A DNA stretch of 64,000 nt from JBBSBL01 sp963735885 (GCA_963735885.1 CAVTMP010000004.1:558001-622000); one strand, 5' to 3'. Counted from the stretch's first letter, positions 1 to 10,779 are shown. Program-made: numbers and translations. The notes: a model not told the origin generated them from the letters alone.

Positions 1-3000
1 GCGATGGCCGCACCCGGCCAGCCGGACCCGTCGTTCGGCAGCGCGGGCAAGGCCGTGATCGACTTCGGCGGCAGCGACGGGGCGTGGGCGATCGCGGCCC
101 AACCCGACCGCAAGATCGTGCTCGCCGGTGAGACCTCGGCGGGCGCGTCGCCGAACGACTTCGCCGTCGTTCGGCTGAACGAGAACGGCTCGCCGGACAC
201 GTCCTTCGGCACGGGCGGCAAGACGACGATCGATTTCGGCGGCGACGACCGTGCGTTCGCGGTTGCGCTTCAGCCTGACGGCAAGATCGTCGTCGCCGGA
301 CAGTCGGGTTCCACGGCGATGGCGGTCACCCGGTTGAACCCCGACGGCTCGCTCGACGGCTCGTTCGGGACCGGCGGCACGTCGCGCATCACCTTCGGCG
401 CGGCGACGAGTGTCGCCACCTCCGTGCTGGTGCGGCCCGACGGCGAGATCGTCGTCGTGGGCAACACCACGGTGCCGCTCACCCAGACCGACTTCACCGT
501 GGTCTGGCTCACTCCGACCGGCGCGCGTCGATCCGTCCGTCGGTGACGGCGGGCACAAGATCGTCGACTTCGGCGGGGATGACCACGCCCGCCGGGCGAC
601 GCTTCAGGCCGATGGCAGGATCGTCATCGCCGGCGACTCGACGGCGGGCACCGGCGGGCACAACTTCGCCGCCTCGCGGCTGAATCCCGATGGCTCGGTC
701 GACTCGTCCTTCGGCGCGGGCGGCAAGGTCACGCTCGACTTCGGCGGAGATGACAGTGCGGATGCGGTGGTGGTGCAGCCCGACGGCAAGGCGGTCCTCT
801 CCGGGGACACGACGGCGGGCGCAGGTGCCGGCGATCTTGCCGATCGCGCGGCTCAACCCGAGCGGCGGCCTCGATACCTCGTTCGGCGCCGGCGGGAAGA
901 CGACCGTCGACTTCGGCGGGCAGGACGTGGGTCGGGCGGCCGCGCTACAGCCGGACGGCGCGATCGTCCTCGCCGGGGGCACGGCGAGCGCCGGCGGGGA
1001 GGACTTCGCGATCGCCCGCTTGACCCCGGCGGGCGCCCTCGACGGCGCGTTCGCGACCGGCGGCAGAGCGACCGCCGGCTTCGGTGGCGTCGACGTGGCG
1101 CGTGCCGTCCTGCTGCAACCGGACGGCAAGATTGTCGCCGCGGGGGTCGGCGGAGCCGGCGATTTCGCGGTCGCGCGCCTTCTCGGTGGCGGCGGCGGCC
1201 TGGGTCCACTCCCGCCGGCCAATGCCCGGCAGTGCCGGGCCAGTGTGCTGGCGCTGGTGCGCGGGGACTGGCGCTGCGTGCGGATCTCCGGCATCAACGA
1301 CGCACTGCTGCCCGGGCGCTCGGACGTGCCGGGATATCGCTCCGCGGGCGGCGGGTCGCGCGTGGCGCGGGCCGCGCTGAGCGCCCCGGTCCCGCGGGCG
1401 TTGCGCCGGGCGCGGACCCAGGGCGCGGCGTTCCGGGCTCGTGGCCGCGGGCTCTCCATCGGCGTCTTCTCGTTCTCGACCTCCGCCCGGGCCGCAGCGG
1501 GGCTGCGGACCCTGGCCCGTGGTCGCCGGCGCGTCGCTGTGGCCAGGGGCGTGCGTGGCCTGCTGCGCGTGCGCTCGACCCGGCGGACGACCGACGTCGC
1601 CATCGCGTTCCGGTCGGGGCGGACGATCGGGACCGTCCGCCTTCGCGCCCGCGGTCGCCGCGCCGGGGCACGAGCGGCCGTCGTCGCCTACGCGCGGCAG
1701 CTCGCCGCCCGCCTGCGGCGAGTGCTGGCCCTGACGGCGTGGCAGCGGACGGTCGATGGCATCGGGCCGGACGGCTCGTTCACCCCGAAGCTCGCGCTGC
1801 AGGCGTTCGCGATCGCCTACGGACCGCTGCCCGGCGTGCGGCGACCGGCGGGACCGGCGGGAGGCGCCGCCGGATGGGACGTCGGCGATCGTGATGGTCT
1901 ACCGCGTCTGGGATCGGCTGAGCGCCGCGCAGCACCGCGCGATCGATCGCTATCTCGGCCTGCCGAACGACGCGAGCTCCCCTCGGTCGGCCCGGACCGC
2001 CGCCGAACCGGTCCTCACCCCCAGTCCCGGCTACACGGCCATCGCCGAGAAGTACAACGCGATCTACCGGGCCAAGCTGCCCAGCGCCGCACCCGTGACG
2101 GTCAAGGCGTTCACGGTTTCCGTGGCCATCGGCAAGAAGGGCACGGCGCTGATGGACTCGCTGCCCGTCAACGCGCGCGGCGAGAGTTCTCCTCGCCACG
2201 GCCCGGCTGCCTACTGCCGGGTCCGCGTCGGGCCGACCGGCCAGGCCCACGGGGACCCGGAGCGGCTCATGGCGCACGAGTTGATGCACTGCTACCAGTT
2301 CGCCCTGGCCCCGGGGACGTGGCCAAGGATCACGGACTGGATCATGGACGGCACGGCGGAATGGGCCGCGGAGACCGTCACCGGGCGCGACAGCACCAAT
2401 TGGCTCCACAGCTACATGTCGACGCCGACCGAGCCGCTGTTCCAGCGCACCTACGATGCGATCGGCTTCTGGGGCCACGCCGACGAGGCTGCGGGCCGAG
2501 GCAGCCTGTGGGCGAAGATCCCGGGCATCCTGACGGCGGGCAGCAACGCGGCCTCGTACGCCACGGCGGGCGGGACGAGTCCCGCGTTCATCGGAACGTG
2601 GGCCTCCGCGGCCTGGCGCTTCCCCGCCGCCGGGGCGGCCTGGCACCAGACCGACCCGCTGGCGCTGGCGACAGGCCGACCCGAGCCTGCCGTCCGACCC
2701 CGTGACGGACGGTGCCTTCCTTCGCTCCCAGCCGTACGCGCTCGGTGAATACATCGCGACCGGCGACGCCGATCGACCCCTGATGGAGGTCATCGGCAAC
2801 GACGTGGTACGAGCGGGGACGCCCCAACTCGACTTCGGCCTGCTGAGCGGGTCGAAGTGGTTCTGCCTCGGGACGTGTGAGTGCCCGCCCGACGAGGACG
2901 GCTCCATCCCTCCCCACGCATCGCTCCGGGGCGCGACGCTGGAGTTGGCGGTCACCGGCGGCGCCTCACCGGGTCAGGGTCAGATCACCTACCACTCGAT

Positions 3001-3498
3001 GCGGGAGTTCTGCAAGGCAAAGAAGCCGAAGAGAGCCGTCCTCGCGGCCGGGTCGGGGCGGCACGGGCGGCGGACTGGGCCTGGAAGTGCACGGACTGAC
3101 GGCCGACTCGCCCCTGCTGGGGAGCATCACGAGCGGCTCGTGCGGCTTCATCGGCAAGGGCTTCCGCGCGGTCGGCAGCGGCGGCGGCTACCGCTTCACG
3201 ATGCGCATCGCCGGGGCGAGGCGGCCGGGCCAGTTCACGATCCCGAACAACGACTCCGGGACGTACGTGAAGCTGAAGAGCGGACGGAGCGAACTACTCC
3301 ACCCTCGGACGCAACACCGAGGTCCTGGGCGTCACCGGCCCCCGAGTCGCCGGCCTCGCGATCGTCAAGACGCGACGCGTCCGCGTGGGCAAGCGCACCG
3401 TGGTGCGCTACCGGATCTCCGTGGGCATCGACGACCTGGTCAGCGGCGGAAAGCCCGGGGTCGCGCTCATCCCGGGGCGGGGCGGGCTGGCGTGCTGA
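1..3498 (+). CDS. Secreted delta-60 repeat protein with zinc-metallopeptidase-like domain (5' partial, frameshifted)
   Basis: The first 1.2 kb encodes seven repeats of 52-58 residues of the delta-60 family (each with D-x-S-F-G-x-G-G-K, a D-F-G-G turn, Q-P-D-G-K-I-V and a closing R-L-N-P-x-G). These probably form a beta-propeller-like extracytoplasmic domain. The same frame runs into a basic linker and then a domain with MAHELMHCYQ (codons near 2270-2300), a HExxH zinc site, followed by a Cys-containing C-terminal region ending in GRGGLAC. Reading needs six frame changes (near 540, 830, 1870, 2700, 3060 and 3300), every one in the +1 direction, so extra bases in the sequence are more likely than decay. 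The ATG at position 4 is probably not the start: a signal peptide should lie upstream of the window. Repeat family and HExxH are seen; secretion and peptidase activity are inferred. A second gene fused by a sequence error cannot be excluded, but the frame is open across the junction at 1200-1870. Confidence 0.6.
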
Positions 3499-3544
3499 TC
3501 ACGGGACACCCGCACCACCGCGCCGAGCGCGAGCGGGCCTGAGC

Positions 3545-3550
3545 TACCCT
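3545..3550 (+). promoter_or_regulatory. Putative -10 element (TACCCT) for the AAA protease gene
   Basis: TACCCT ends 8 nt before the ATG at 3559, the spacing expected for a leaderless transcript. No Shine-Dalgarno sequence lies in the gap. Confidence 0.4.
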
Positions 3551-3558
3551 CCCCGGCC

Positions 3559-5767
3559 ATGGGCAACGAGCTCGACTCCGGGTCCGAGCGCGGCCCCGGC
3601 CTGAGCGACGAGGCGGTCGCGCTCACCGGCGAGTGGAGGCGCCTGCGCCGGGCCGCCACCGCGGTCGCGCTGCTCACGAGCCCGGCCTTCTTCCTCGTCC
3701 TCTACCGGGCCAACGGCTGGAGCCTCGTCGGCGCGCTCCTCGGCACGGCGTTCGGCGTCGTGGTGTTCGCGGGCTGGTGGACGTGATCGTCCACCGGCTC
3801 GTCCCCTCCCCCAGCCTCTACGGGGCCGACGACGCCACCCGGGCGGAGGACGTCGTCGCCCGCCGGCGGGTCTGGTTCTGGCGCACCTGGCTGCGGCGCT
3901 TCCTCTGGCTCGTGGCGATCCTCTTCGCGCTGCTGCTCGCCACGAACCTCGTCCTGAAGCTGTTCGGCACCAACGTGCCGCTCGGCGACACGCTGGACGC
4001 CGTCGGCGGGTTCCTCTCGCAGGCCGGGCCGTCGCTGATCTTCCTCGTGCTGCAGCTCCCGCTGCTCTTCCTGATCAACTTCGCGATCCTCTTCGGGCCG
4101 CTGCTCTTCTTCGGCATCAAGCAGATGAAGGCCTACGAGCCCGGCGACGCCGACTGGGGCGTGAAGCTCGAGGACGTCCGCGGCCAGCGGGAGCCCAAGG
4201 AGGAGAGCCCAAGGAGGAGGTCACGCGCGTGATCTCCCTCTGGCAGTCGAGCGACGACTTCAAGCAGGCCGGCGGCAAGCCCGAGCGCGGCCTGCTCTTC
4301 ATCGGCGCTCCGGGCACCGGCAAGACGATGCTCTCCAAGGGCATCGCCACGTCGCTTCAACTGCCCGTTCATGACCATGCCCGGTTCCGGCTTCGCGCAG
4401 ACCTTCATCGGCATGGACGTGGTGATCGTGATGATCCTCGTCGGGCGCGCACGACGGCTGGCGCGCAAGTGGGGCGGGCAGTGCATCGTGTTCATCGACG
4501 AGATCGACGCGGTCGGCATGCGCCGCCAGGCGCTCCAGGGCGCCGGCGGGATGGCCACGCCGGTCCACGACCAGGGCTCGATCCACGACTTCCTCTACTA
4601 CGGCCCGAACGGCGCGCTCACGCCGACCGGCGACCTCGTCCTCGAGACCGCGGGCCTGGCGCGAGAAGGTCTTCGCCGCCCGCGCGGCCGCCCCGGCCGC
4701 GGTGTACCCGCCGGCCTTCGAGCGGGTGGCCGGGGCGATCAACCGGCTTCATCGTGCCGGGCGGCATGGGCGGCCAGGGCGGCGGGCTCGCGCTCAACCA
4801 GCTGCTGGTCCAGATGGACGGGGTCGACGACCCGCCGTTCATGCAGCGCTTCGCCGCGAAGCGCGTCAACACGTTCCTCGACGCGCAGCTACTTCGTGCC
4901 GCAGCGCCTCGGCCGGCATGGCGCTCCGGGTCCGCCCGCCGCAGGCCCGCGGACCGAGCAGATCTACTTCATCGGCGCGACGAACGTGCCGCTCGAGGTG
5001 CTCGACCCGGCGCTCATCCGGCCGGGGCGCATGGGCCGCCACATCCACTTCCGCACGCCGACGAAGGAGGACCGCAAGGACATCTTCGACCTCTACCTGG
5101 GGAAGGTGGACCACGAGGACGACCTCGACTCCGACCGCCGCCGCGACGAGCTGGCCCGGATCACCAACGGCTACTCGCCCGCGATGATCGAGCAGGTCTG
5201 CTCGATGGCGCTCACGCTCGCGCACTCCGACCGCCGCCAGGCCTTCGGCTGGCGCGACCTCGTCGAGGCGATGACGACGGTGGAGACCGGCTTCGCGATC
5301 GGGGTGACCTACATCCCCGAGGAGACGCGCGCGGTGGCGATCCACGAGGCCGGCCACGCCGTCACCGGCCACGTGTTCATGAAGGACTCGCTCTCCACCC
5401 GGCTCTCGATCCGCATGCGCGCCGGCTCGCTCGGCCACCACCAGGCGATCGAGAAGGACGAGCGCTTCTCGGCCTGGCGCAGCGAGCAGGTCGCCCGGCT
5501 GATCTGGACGCTCGGGGCGATGGCCGCCGAGGAGGTCTTCTACGGCGAGAACTCGACCGGGGTCGGCGGGGACGTGCAGAGCGCGACGCGGCTCGCGTGC
5601 GCGATGGTCGGCATGTGGGCGATGGGCCCGGAGACGCCGGCGCTCCCGGGAGCGGAGGGGGTCCGGCCGGCGCCGAGGACGAGCGGGGCGCGCGCGACCG
5701 GGTGGACGAGCGCTTCGAGCGCATCGGCATCCAGATCATGAACCGCGCCGCGGCGGCGGGGGCGTGA
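3559..5767 (+). CDS. FtsH-like membrane AAA+ zinc protease, divergent (frameshifted)
   Basis: ATP-driven membrane protease of the FtsH/M41 type. The N-terminus has about four membrane segments in two pairs (codons near 3650-3780 and 3895-4125), unlike the two flanking a periplasmic domain in standard FtsH. Then come Walker A GAPGTGKT, Walker B CIVFIDEID, the second region of homology with IRPGRMGRH, the zinc site HEAGH (near 5343-5357) and the distal acidic ligand in GVGGDVQSAT. Between Walker B and the IGATN motif there is an unusually long, Gly-rich insert of roughly 130 residues. Frame changes occur near 3772 (one base missing), 4205 (a 14-bp tandem duplication), 4358, 4665, 4745, 4890 and 5660. 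All catalytic motifs survive, so the gene is probably intact in the cell. The usual M41 C-terminal helices are missing here and appear at the start of the next ORF. Substrate unknown. Confidence 0.75.
4191..4218 (+). repeat. Perfect 14-bp tandem duplication inside the AAA protease gene
   Basis: The 14-mer GAGCCCAAGGAGGA occurs twice, head to tail (4191-4204 and 4205-4218). Because 14 is not a multiple of three, the second copy shifts the frame between the membrane part and the ATPase part. Removing one copy restores the reading PKEE-VTRVISLWQ. It could be real slippage or an assembly artefact. Confidence 0.85.
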
Positions 5768-6867
5768 TGGGCGAGGACCCGCTGGCCAAGGTGCTGCAGG
5801 ACCCCGCCAAGCGGATCGCGGTCGCCCGCCTGCTCGGCCAGGCCTACGTCACCGCCTACCAGACGATCGCGCAGAACCGCGCGAAGGTGGAGCGGATCGC
5901 CGAGGTGCTGATCGAGAAGCGCGAGATCCACGGTGACGAGGTCGTCGACCTGCTCGACGACGAGGGGCTGCGCGAGCCCGCCGTCGACCTCCTGGCGGAC
6001 GCGACGTGGCCGAAGCTCTGGACGCGGGACGCCGCCCCCGCGGCGACGGAGCCCCCGGGCGCCCCGGCGCGCTCGCGGCACGCGCGCCGGGCGTCGATCG
6101 CGCTCGGGGTGCTCGTCGCCCTCGGCGTCCTCGCCGTCGCCGTCGTGGTGGCGGCGCTCGCCGGCCGCGCCGCCCGCGACGATCCCGCGACCGGCTGGTC
6201 GGACTGGCGGCCCGGCGCGAGCGGCGCCGACGGGGCCCAGCAGATCGCCGACCACGTGAGCCCGGCCTACCACCTGCCCGACGGCCGCCAGCTCGTCTCC
6301 GCCACGGGCGGCAAGCTCGCGGTGGCCGACCTCCCGGTCCACGTCGCGCTGCGCGCGAACCCGAGCAGCTCGCGCGTGTCGATCGTGCGGGGGAGCGCGG
6401 TGATGTACACGCTGTGCGGACTCGGGCCCCGCTGCTCGATCCGTACCGGGAAGGCCTCGCCCCAGCGCATGCTCCTGCTCCGCCGCGAGGCGCTGGAGAT
6501 GGCGCTCTACTCCTTCCGCTATCTGGACGTCGACAACGTCGTCGCGCTGCTCCCGCCCGCGCCGGCGACGAAGGCGCAGCAGGCCGCGGCGACGAAGGCC
6601 CGGGCCGCCGGGGCCTCCGCCCCGGCCGCCGCCCAACCGCAGGGCACCGCCCTGCTCTTCCGCCACGCCGACCTGCAGCCGGCGCTGGCGCGCCCGCTCG
6701 GCGCCACCCTGCCGGCGCTCACCCCGACCGTGCGGACGGTGGTCAGGGCGCCCGAGACCCCGCTCGTCGCCCGGGTCACGAGCCCGAGCCTCTTCCTCGT
6801 CAGCATCGTCCAGGGCCAGGACGCCTCGGCGTTCCTCGTGCTCGACCCGCCGCCGCGCAGCGGCTGA
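5767..6867 (+). CDS. M41 C-terminal helices fused to a membrane-anchored exported domain
   Basis: The start overlaps the stop of the upstream protease (TGATG; ATG at 5767, with a GTG one codon earlier). Residues about 10-65 (ARLLGQAYVTAYQ... EKREIHGDEVVDLLDD) look like the helical end of FtsH M41 domains, where an Ala-Tyr helix is followed by a LLEKETLDGEE-like motif. After a Pro/Ala-rich linker comes one membrane helix (residues about 112-135), then about 230 residues predicted to lie outside, with two Cys in a YTLCGLGPRC stretch and an Ala-rich spacer. I infer that the first part completes the protease encoded upstream. One extra or missing base at 5760-5767 would fuse the two into a single protein of about 1100 residues, so the split may be a sequence error. 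The exported domain matches no family I recognise. Confidence 0.6.
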   Translation: MGEDPLAKVLQDPAKRIAVARLLGQAYVTAYQTIAQNRAKVERIAEVLIEKREIHGDEVVDLLDDEGLREPAVDLLADATWPKLWTRDAAPAATEPPGAPARSRHARRASIALGVLVALGVLAVAVVVAALAGRAARDDPATGWSDWRPGASGADGAQQIADHVSPAYHLPDGRQLVSATGGKLAVADLPVHVALRANPSSSRVSIVRGSAVMYTLCGLGPRCSIRTGKASPQRMLLLRREALEMALYSFRYLDVDNVVALLPPAPATKAQQAAATKARAAGASAPAAAQPQGTALLFRHADLQPALARPLGATLPALTPTVRTVVRAPETPLVARVTSPSLFLVSIVQGQDASAFLVLDPPPRSG

Positions 6868-6877
6868 GCGCGGGGTC

Positions 6878-7088
6878 TCACGCGCCGTGGCGCGGCGGGG
6901 CCGTCGCGTCGGGGCTCGTCCCCTCCCGCGGCTCCTGCCCGGCGCAGGCGCGCACGGGAAGCGGCGGGTAGCGTGGGTAGGCGGGGTCCGAGCGCGATCG
7001 CTCGCAGAGCGAGAACACCGAGCCGCGGGTGGTGGCGACCAGGCGCTGGTGGCGGCAGTCGTCGCAGAGGCCGGCGCGGGCGGGGCAT
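6878..7088 (-). CDS. Small conserved actinobacterial Cys protein (frameshift in a G4 run)
   Basis: About 69 residues. It reads M-P-A-R-A-G-LCDDCRHQRLV-ATTRGSVFSLCERS, then DPAYPRYPPLPVRACAG. The pattern CDxCxHQR, N/TTRGSxFSLC, Px-YPRYPxLPV, C-x-G is one I know from short conserved actinobacterial proteins; the four Cys suggest a zinc knuckle (inference). The frame is closed just after the ATG unless one base is removed from the run of four G at 7082-7085, a typical homopolymer error, so the gene is too short and broken to appear as an ORF. It is convergent with the exported-domain gene and divergent from the ABC pair. Confidence 0.55.
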
Positions 7089-7146
7089 CGTCGCCGCAGG
7101 ATCGCACGGCTCCGTAGGCCCAGAGCGGGCGCCGCGCGGCCCTTCC

Positions 7147-7152
7147 TATGCT
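7147..7152 (+). promoter_or_regulatory. Putative -10 element (TATGCT) of the ABC exporter operon
   Basis: TATGCT ends 9 nt before the GTG at 7162. No convincing Shine-Dalgarno lies between, so a leaderless start is likely. Confidence 0.4.
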
Positions 7153-7160
7153 TTCTGAAG

Positions 7161-7176
7161 CGTGAACACGTTCACC
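7161..7176 (+). promoter_or_regulatory. Rex-operator-like palindrome over the start codon of the ABC pair
   Basis: CGTGAACACGTTCACC contains the perfect arms GTGAAC (7162-7167) and GTTCAC (7170-7175). It matches the Streptomyces Rex operator TGTGAACGCGTTCACA at 13 of 16 positions, and a rex gene lies at 30776-31441. The site overlaps the first codons (V-N-T-F-T), so chance through codon content is possible. Confidence 0.35.
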
Positions 7177-8940
7177 CGTCTCCTCGGCTTCCTGCGCCCG
7201 TACCGGCGCGCGGTCGGCGCCTCGCTCGGCCTCGCGCTCGGCGCGATGGTGATGACCGTGGCGATCCCGCTGCTGATCGGCGAGGCCGTGAACGCGATCG
7301 ACGACGGGGACGGCGGCAGCCACCTCACGTGGCTCGCGCTCGGCGTGCACCGCGGCCGGCCTCCTGCGCCTCGGCTTCAGCGTCGGGCGCCGGCTCGTCG
7401 CGGGCCGCGTCTCGCTCGCGGTCGAGTTCGACCTGCGCGCCCGCCTCTACGAGCACCTCCAGGCGCTGGAGCTGGGCTTCTTCGACCGCCAGCAGACCGG
7501 GCAGCTCATGTCCCGCGTCACCGTCGACCTCCAGGCGGTGCGCTTCTTCCTCGGCTACGGGCTCGTCTTCATCGTCCAGTCGGCGCTCACGCTGGTGCTC
7601 GCCGCCGTGGCGATGTTCGTGCTCGAACCCGAAGCTCGCCGCGATCGCGCTCGTGCCGGTGCCGTTCGTCGTGGTCGTCGCCGCCCGCTACGGCCGGCGC
7701 TCGCGCCCCGCCCTCCAGGAGGTGCAGCAGCGCATCGCCGAGCTCACCGCCGAGGCCGAGGAGAACGTGAGCGGCGTCCGCGTGGTCAAGGCGTTCGCCG
7801 CCGAGGAGCGCCAGCGCGAGCGGTTCGCCCGCGCAGACCACGCGGGTCTTCGACCAGTCGATGCAGGCGACCCGGCTGCGCGCCTTCTACAACCCGTTCA
7901 TCGGCTTCCTGCCGAACCTCGGCCTGGCCGCGATCCTCTTCTGGGGCGGGCGCGACGTGATCTCCGGCGCGCTCGACGCTCGGGGCGTTCACCGCGTTCT
8001 ACGCCTACCTGCTCATGCTCATCGGCCCGATGCGGACGCTCGGGTTCATGCTCGGCCTCTCGCAGCGCGCGACCGCCTCGGGCGCGCGGATCTTCGAGCT
8101 GCTCGACCGCGCGCCCGCGATCACCGCGCCGGCCGGCGCGCCGCCGCTGCCGGCCGGCGACGGGCACGTCGAGCTCCGCGGCGTCTCCCTCACCTACGAG
8201 GGCGCCGGGCGACCGGCCCTGCGACGGGATCGACCTCGACGTGCCGGCCGGCCGCACGGTCGCGCTCGTCGGCGCGAGCGGGGCCGGGAAGACGGCGCTC
8301 GTGTCGCTCGTGCCGCGCCTCTACGACCCGACGCACGGCAGCGTCCGGCTCGACGGGGCCGACCTCCGCGAGGTCGACGTGACGTCGCTGCGGGCCGCGG
8401 TGGCCGTGGTCACCGACGACCCGTTCCTGTTCTCCGCCACCGTGCACGACAACATCGCCTACGCGCGGCCCGACGCGACCCGCGAGGAGGTCGAGGCGGC
8501 GGCACGGCGGGCCGAGGCCGACGCCTTCGTCCGCGCGCTGCCCGAGGGCTACGACACGCGGATCGGCGAGCGGGGCCTCACGCTGTCCGGGGGCCAGCGC
8601 CAGCGGATCGCCATCGCCCGGGCGCTGCTCGCCAACCCGCGGGTCCTCGTGCTCGACGACGCGACCTCGTCGGTCGACGCCTCGACCGAGCAGCGCATCA
8701 AGACGGCGCTGCGCGAGGTCATGCGCGGCCGCACGACCTTCGTGGTCGCCCACCGGCTCTCGACGATCGCGCTGGCCGACGAGATCGTCGTGCTCGAGCA
8801 CGGGCGCATCGCGCGACCACGGGACGCACGACGAGCTGCTCGAGACCTCGGAGCTGTACCGCGAGATCGTCGAGAAGGGCCTGCCCGACCAGGTGTTCCT
8901 CACCCGCAAGCCGATGGAGGCCGAGGTGGCGGGGCTGTGA
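7162..8940 (+). CDS. ABC exporter half-transporter 1 (frameshifted)
   Basis: Type IV (MsbA/MDR-like) ABC half transporter of about 592 residues. The N-terminal six-helix transmembrane domain starts NTFTRLLGFLRPYRR. The C-terminal nucleotide-binding domain has Walker A GASGAGKT, Q-loop equivalent TDDPFLF, signature LSGGQRQRIAIARALL, Walker B VLVLDD and switch VAHRLST. Walker B ends D-D where the catalytic Glu is expected (VLVLDDATSS), so this half probably carries the degenerate ATP site of a heterodimer; the partner has D-E. Frame changes near 7345, 7625, 7840, 7985, 8225 and 8814 are each explained by one inserted base. It overlaps the next gene by GTGA at 8937. Substrate unknown; lipid or drug export is typical of the family. 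Confidence 0.85.
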
Positions 8941-10779
8941 CGAACGAGCGTCCGGGGGGCGGGCCGGCGAGCCGCCGCGAGCGCGTCGACCACCGGCTGG
9001 CCGACGTGCGCCGGCGCCTGCGGGCGGGCACCGGCCGCGGCCGCAAGCTCCGCGGCCTGCTCGGCCTGCTGCGCCCCTACCGCGGACGGGTCGTCCTCAT
9101 GATCGGGGCGCTCGTGGCGGCGACCGCCGCGGCCCTCGCGCCGGCCCCGCTGGCCAAGCTCGCCATCGACCAGGGCATCCAGGCCAAGGACGTCGCCGCG
9201 CTCGACTGGATCGTGCTCGCCTTCCTCGCCTCGGCGCTGGTCTACTGGGCGGCCACCTACGCCCAGACGTGGCTCACCGGCTGGGTCGGGCAGCGGGCGC
9301 TGCAGGACCTGCGGCTCGAGCTCTTCACCCACCTCCAGCGCCTGTCGGTCGGCTTCTACTCGCGCAATCGCGCCGGCGTGATCATCTCCCGGCTCACCAA
9401 CGACGTGCAGGCGCTCGACCAGCTGGTGAGCGACGGCATCACGACGCTCTTCCAGTCCTCCCTCATGCTCGTCGGCACGGCCGTCGTGCTGCTGCTGCTC
9501 GATCCCCAGCTCGCGCTCTACACCTTCATCGTCGTCCCGATCCTCTGGCTCGGCGGCCTGGCGTTCCGGATCGCGTCCGCGGACGCCTACCGGCTCACCC
9601 GGGAGCGGATCGCGGCGATCACCGGCTACCTGCAGGAGTCGATCTCCGGCATCCGCGTGGTGCGGAGCTTCGGCCAGGAGCCGCGCCACATCCGGGAGTT
9701 CGCCGAGCTCAACGAGCGCAACCGCGTCGCGAACCTGACGACGGTGAAGCTCAACGCCGCCTACTTCCCGGCGGTCGAGATGCTCTCCGCGCTGACCACG
9801 ACGGGCATCCTGCTGGTCGGCGGGTTCGCGGCGATCGACGGCCAGACGACGGTCGGCGTGGTGTTCGCGTTCGTCGCGGCGCTGAACAACTTCTTCGACC
9901 CGATCCAGCAGCTCTCCCAGCTCTACACGACCTACCAGTCCGGGCATGGCCGCGCTGGACAAGATCTTCGAGCTGCTCGACGAGGAGCCCGACGTGCGCG
10001 ATCGCGAGGACCCGCACGTCCTGCCGCGACTGCGCGGCGAGATCCGGCTCGAGGACGTGTCCTTCCGCTACGGCTCCGACGAGGAGGGCGAGTGGGCGCT
10101 CCGCGACCTCGACCTCGTGGTGCCGCCCGGCCAGACGGTCGCCCTCGTCGGCGCGACCGGCGCCGGCAAGTCCACGCTGGCCAAGCTCGTCGCCCGCTTC
10201 TACGACCCGACCGCCGGCCGGGTGCTCGTCGACGGCCACGACCTGCGCGACGTCGACTCGCGCTCGCTGCGCTCGCAGATGGGCATCGTGCCCCAGGAGC
10301 CGTTCCTCTTCAGCGGGACCGTGGCCGACAACATCGCCTTCGCGCGGCCGGCCGCCGGCCGGGACGAGATCGCCGCCGCCGCGCGGGCCGTCGGCGCGGA
10401 CGTCTTCGTCGAACGGCTCCCCGACGGCTACGACACCGAGGTCGGCGAGCGGGGCGTTCAGCTCTCGTCGGGCCAGCGGCAGCTCGTCGCCTTCGCCCGG
10501 GCGCTCGTCGCCGACCCGCGGATCCTCGTGCTCGACGAGGCCACCGCGAACGTCGACGTCCACACCGAGACCCGGATCGAGGAGGGCCTGCGCCGCCTGC
10601 TCGCCGGCCGCACGGCGATCGTCATCGCCCATCGGCTGTCGACGATCCGCGGGGCCGGTCGGATCGTCGTGCTCGAGCACGGGCGGATCGTCGAGACCGG
10701 GACGCACGACGAGCTGCTGGCGGCGCAGGGCCGCTACTGGCGCCTCTACCGCGACTGGGCCGAGCAGGCGACGGCCTAG
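8937..10779 (+). CDS. ABC exporter half-transporter 2 (one frameshift)
   Basis: Second half of the exporter, about 614 residues, starting at the GTG that overlaps the previous stop. A basic tail of about 45 residues precedes RGLLGLLRPYRGR and the six-helix domain (with the coupling segment GIRVVRSFGQEPRHIREF). The ATPase has Walker A GATGAGKST, Q-loop PQEPFLFSGT, signature LSSGQRQLVAFARALV (a variant of LSGGQ), Walker B ILVLDEATANVD and IVIAHRLST. The intact Glu after Walker B makes this the consensus ATPase half. One extra base near 9946 (GGGCATGG) splits the frame just after TTYQSG. Co-transcribed with half 1. Confidence 0.87.

Noticed and set aside
5377..7350. Long antisense frames opposite the protease and ABC genes
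   Set aside because: GC-rich DNA leaves antisense frames open. The translations are Arg/Ala/Gly/His-rich without motifs, while the plus strand holds catalytic signatures.
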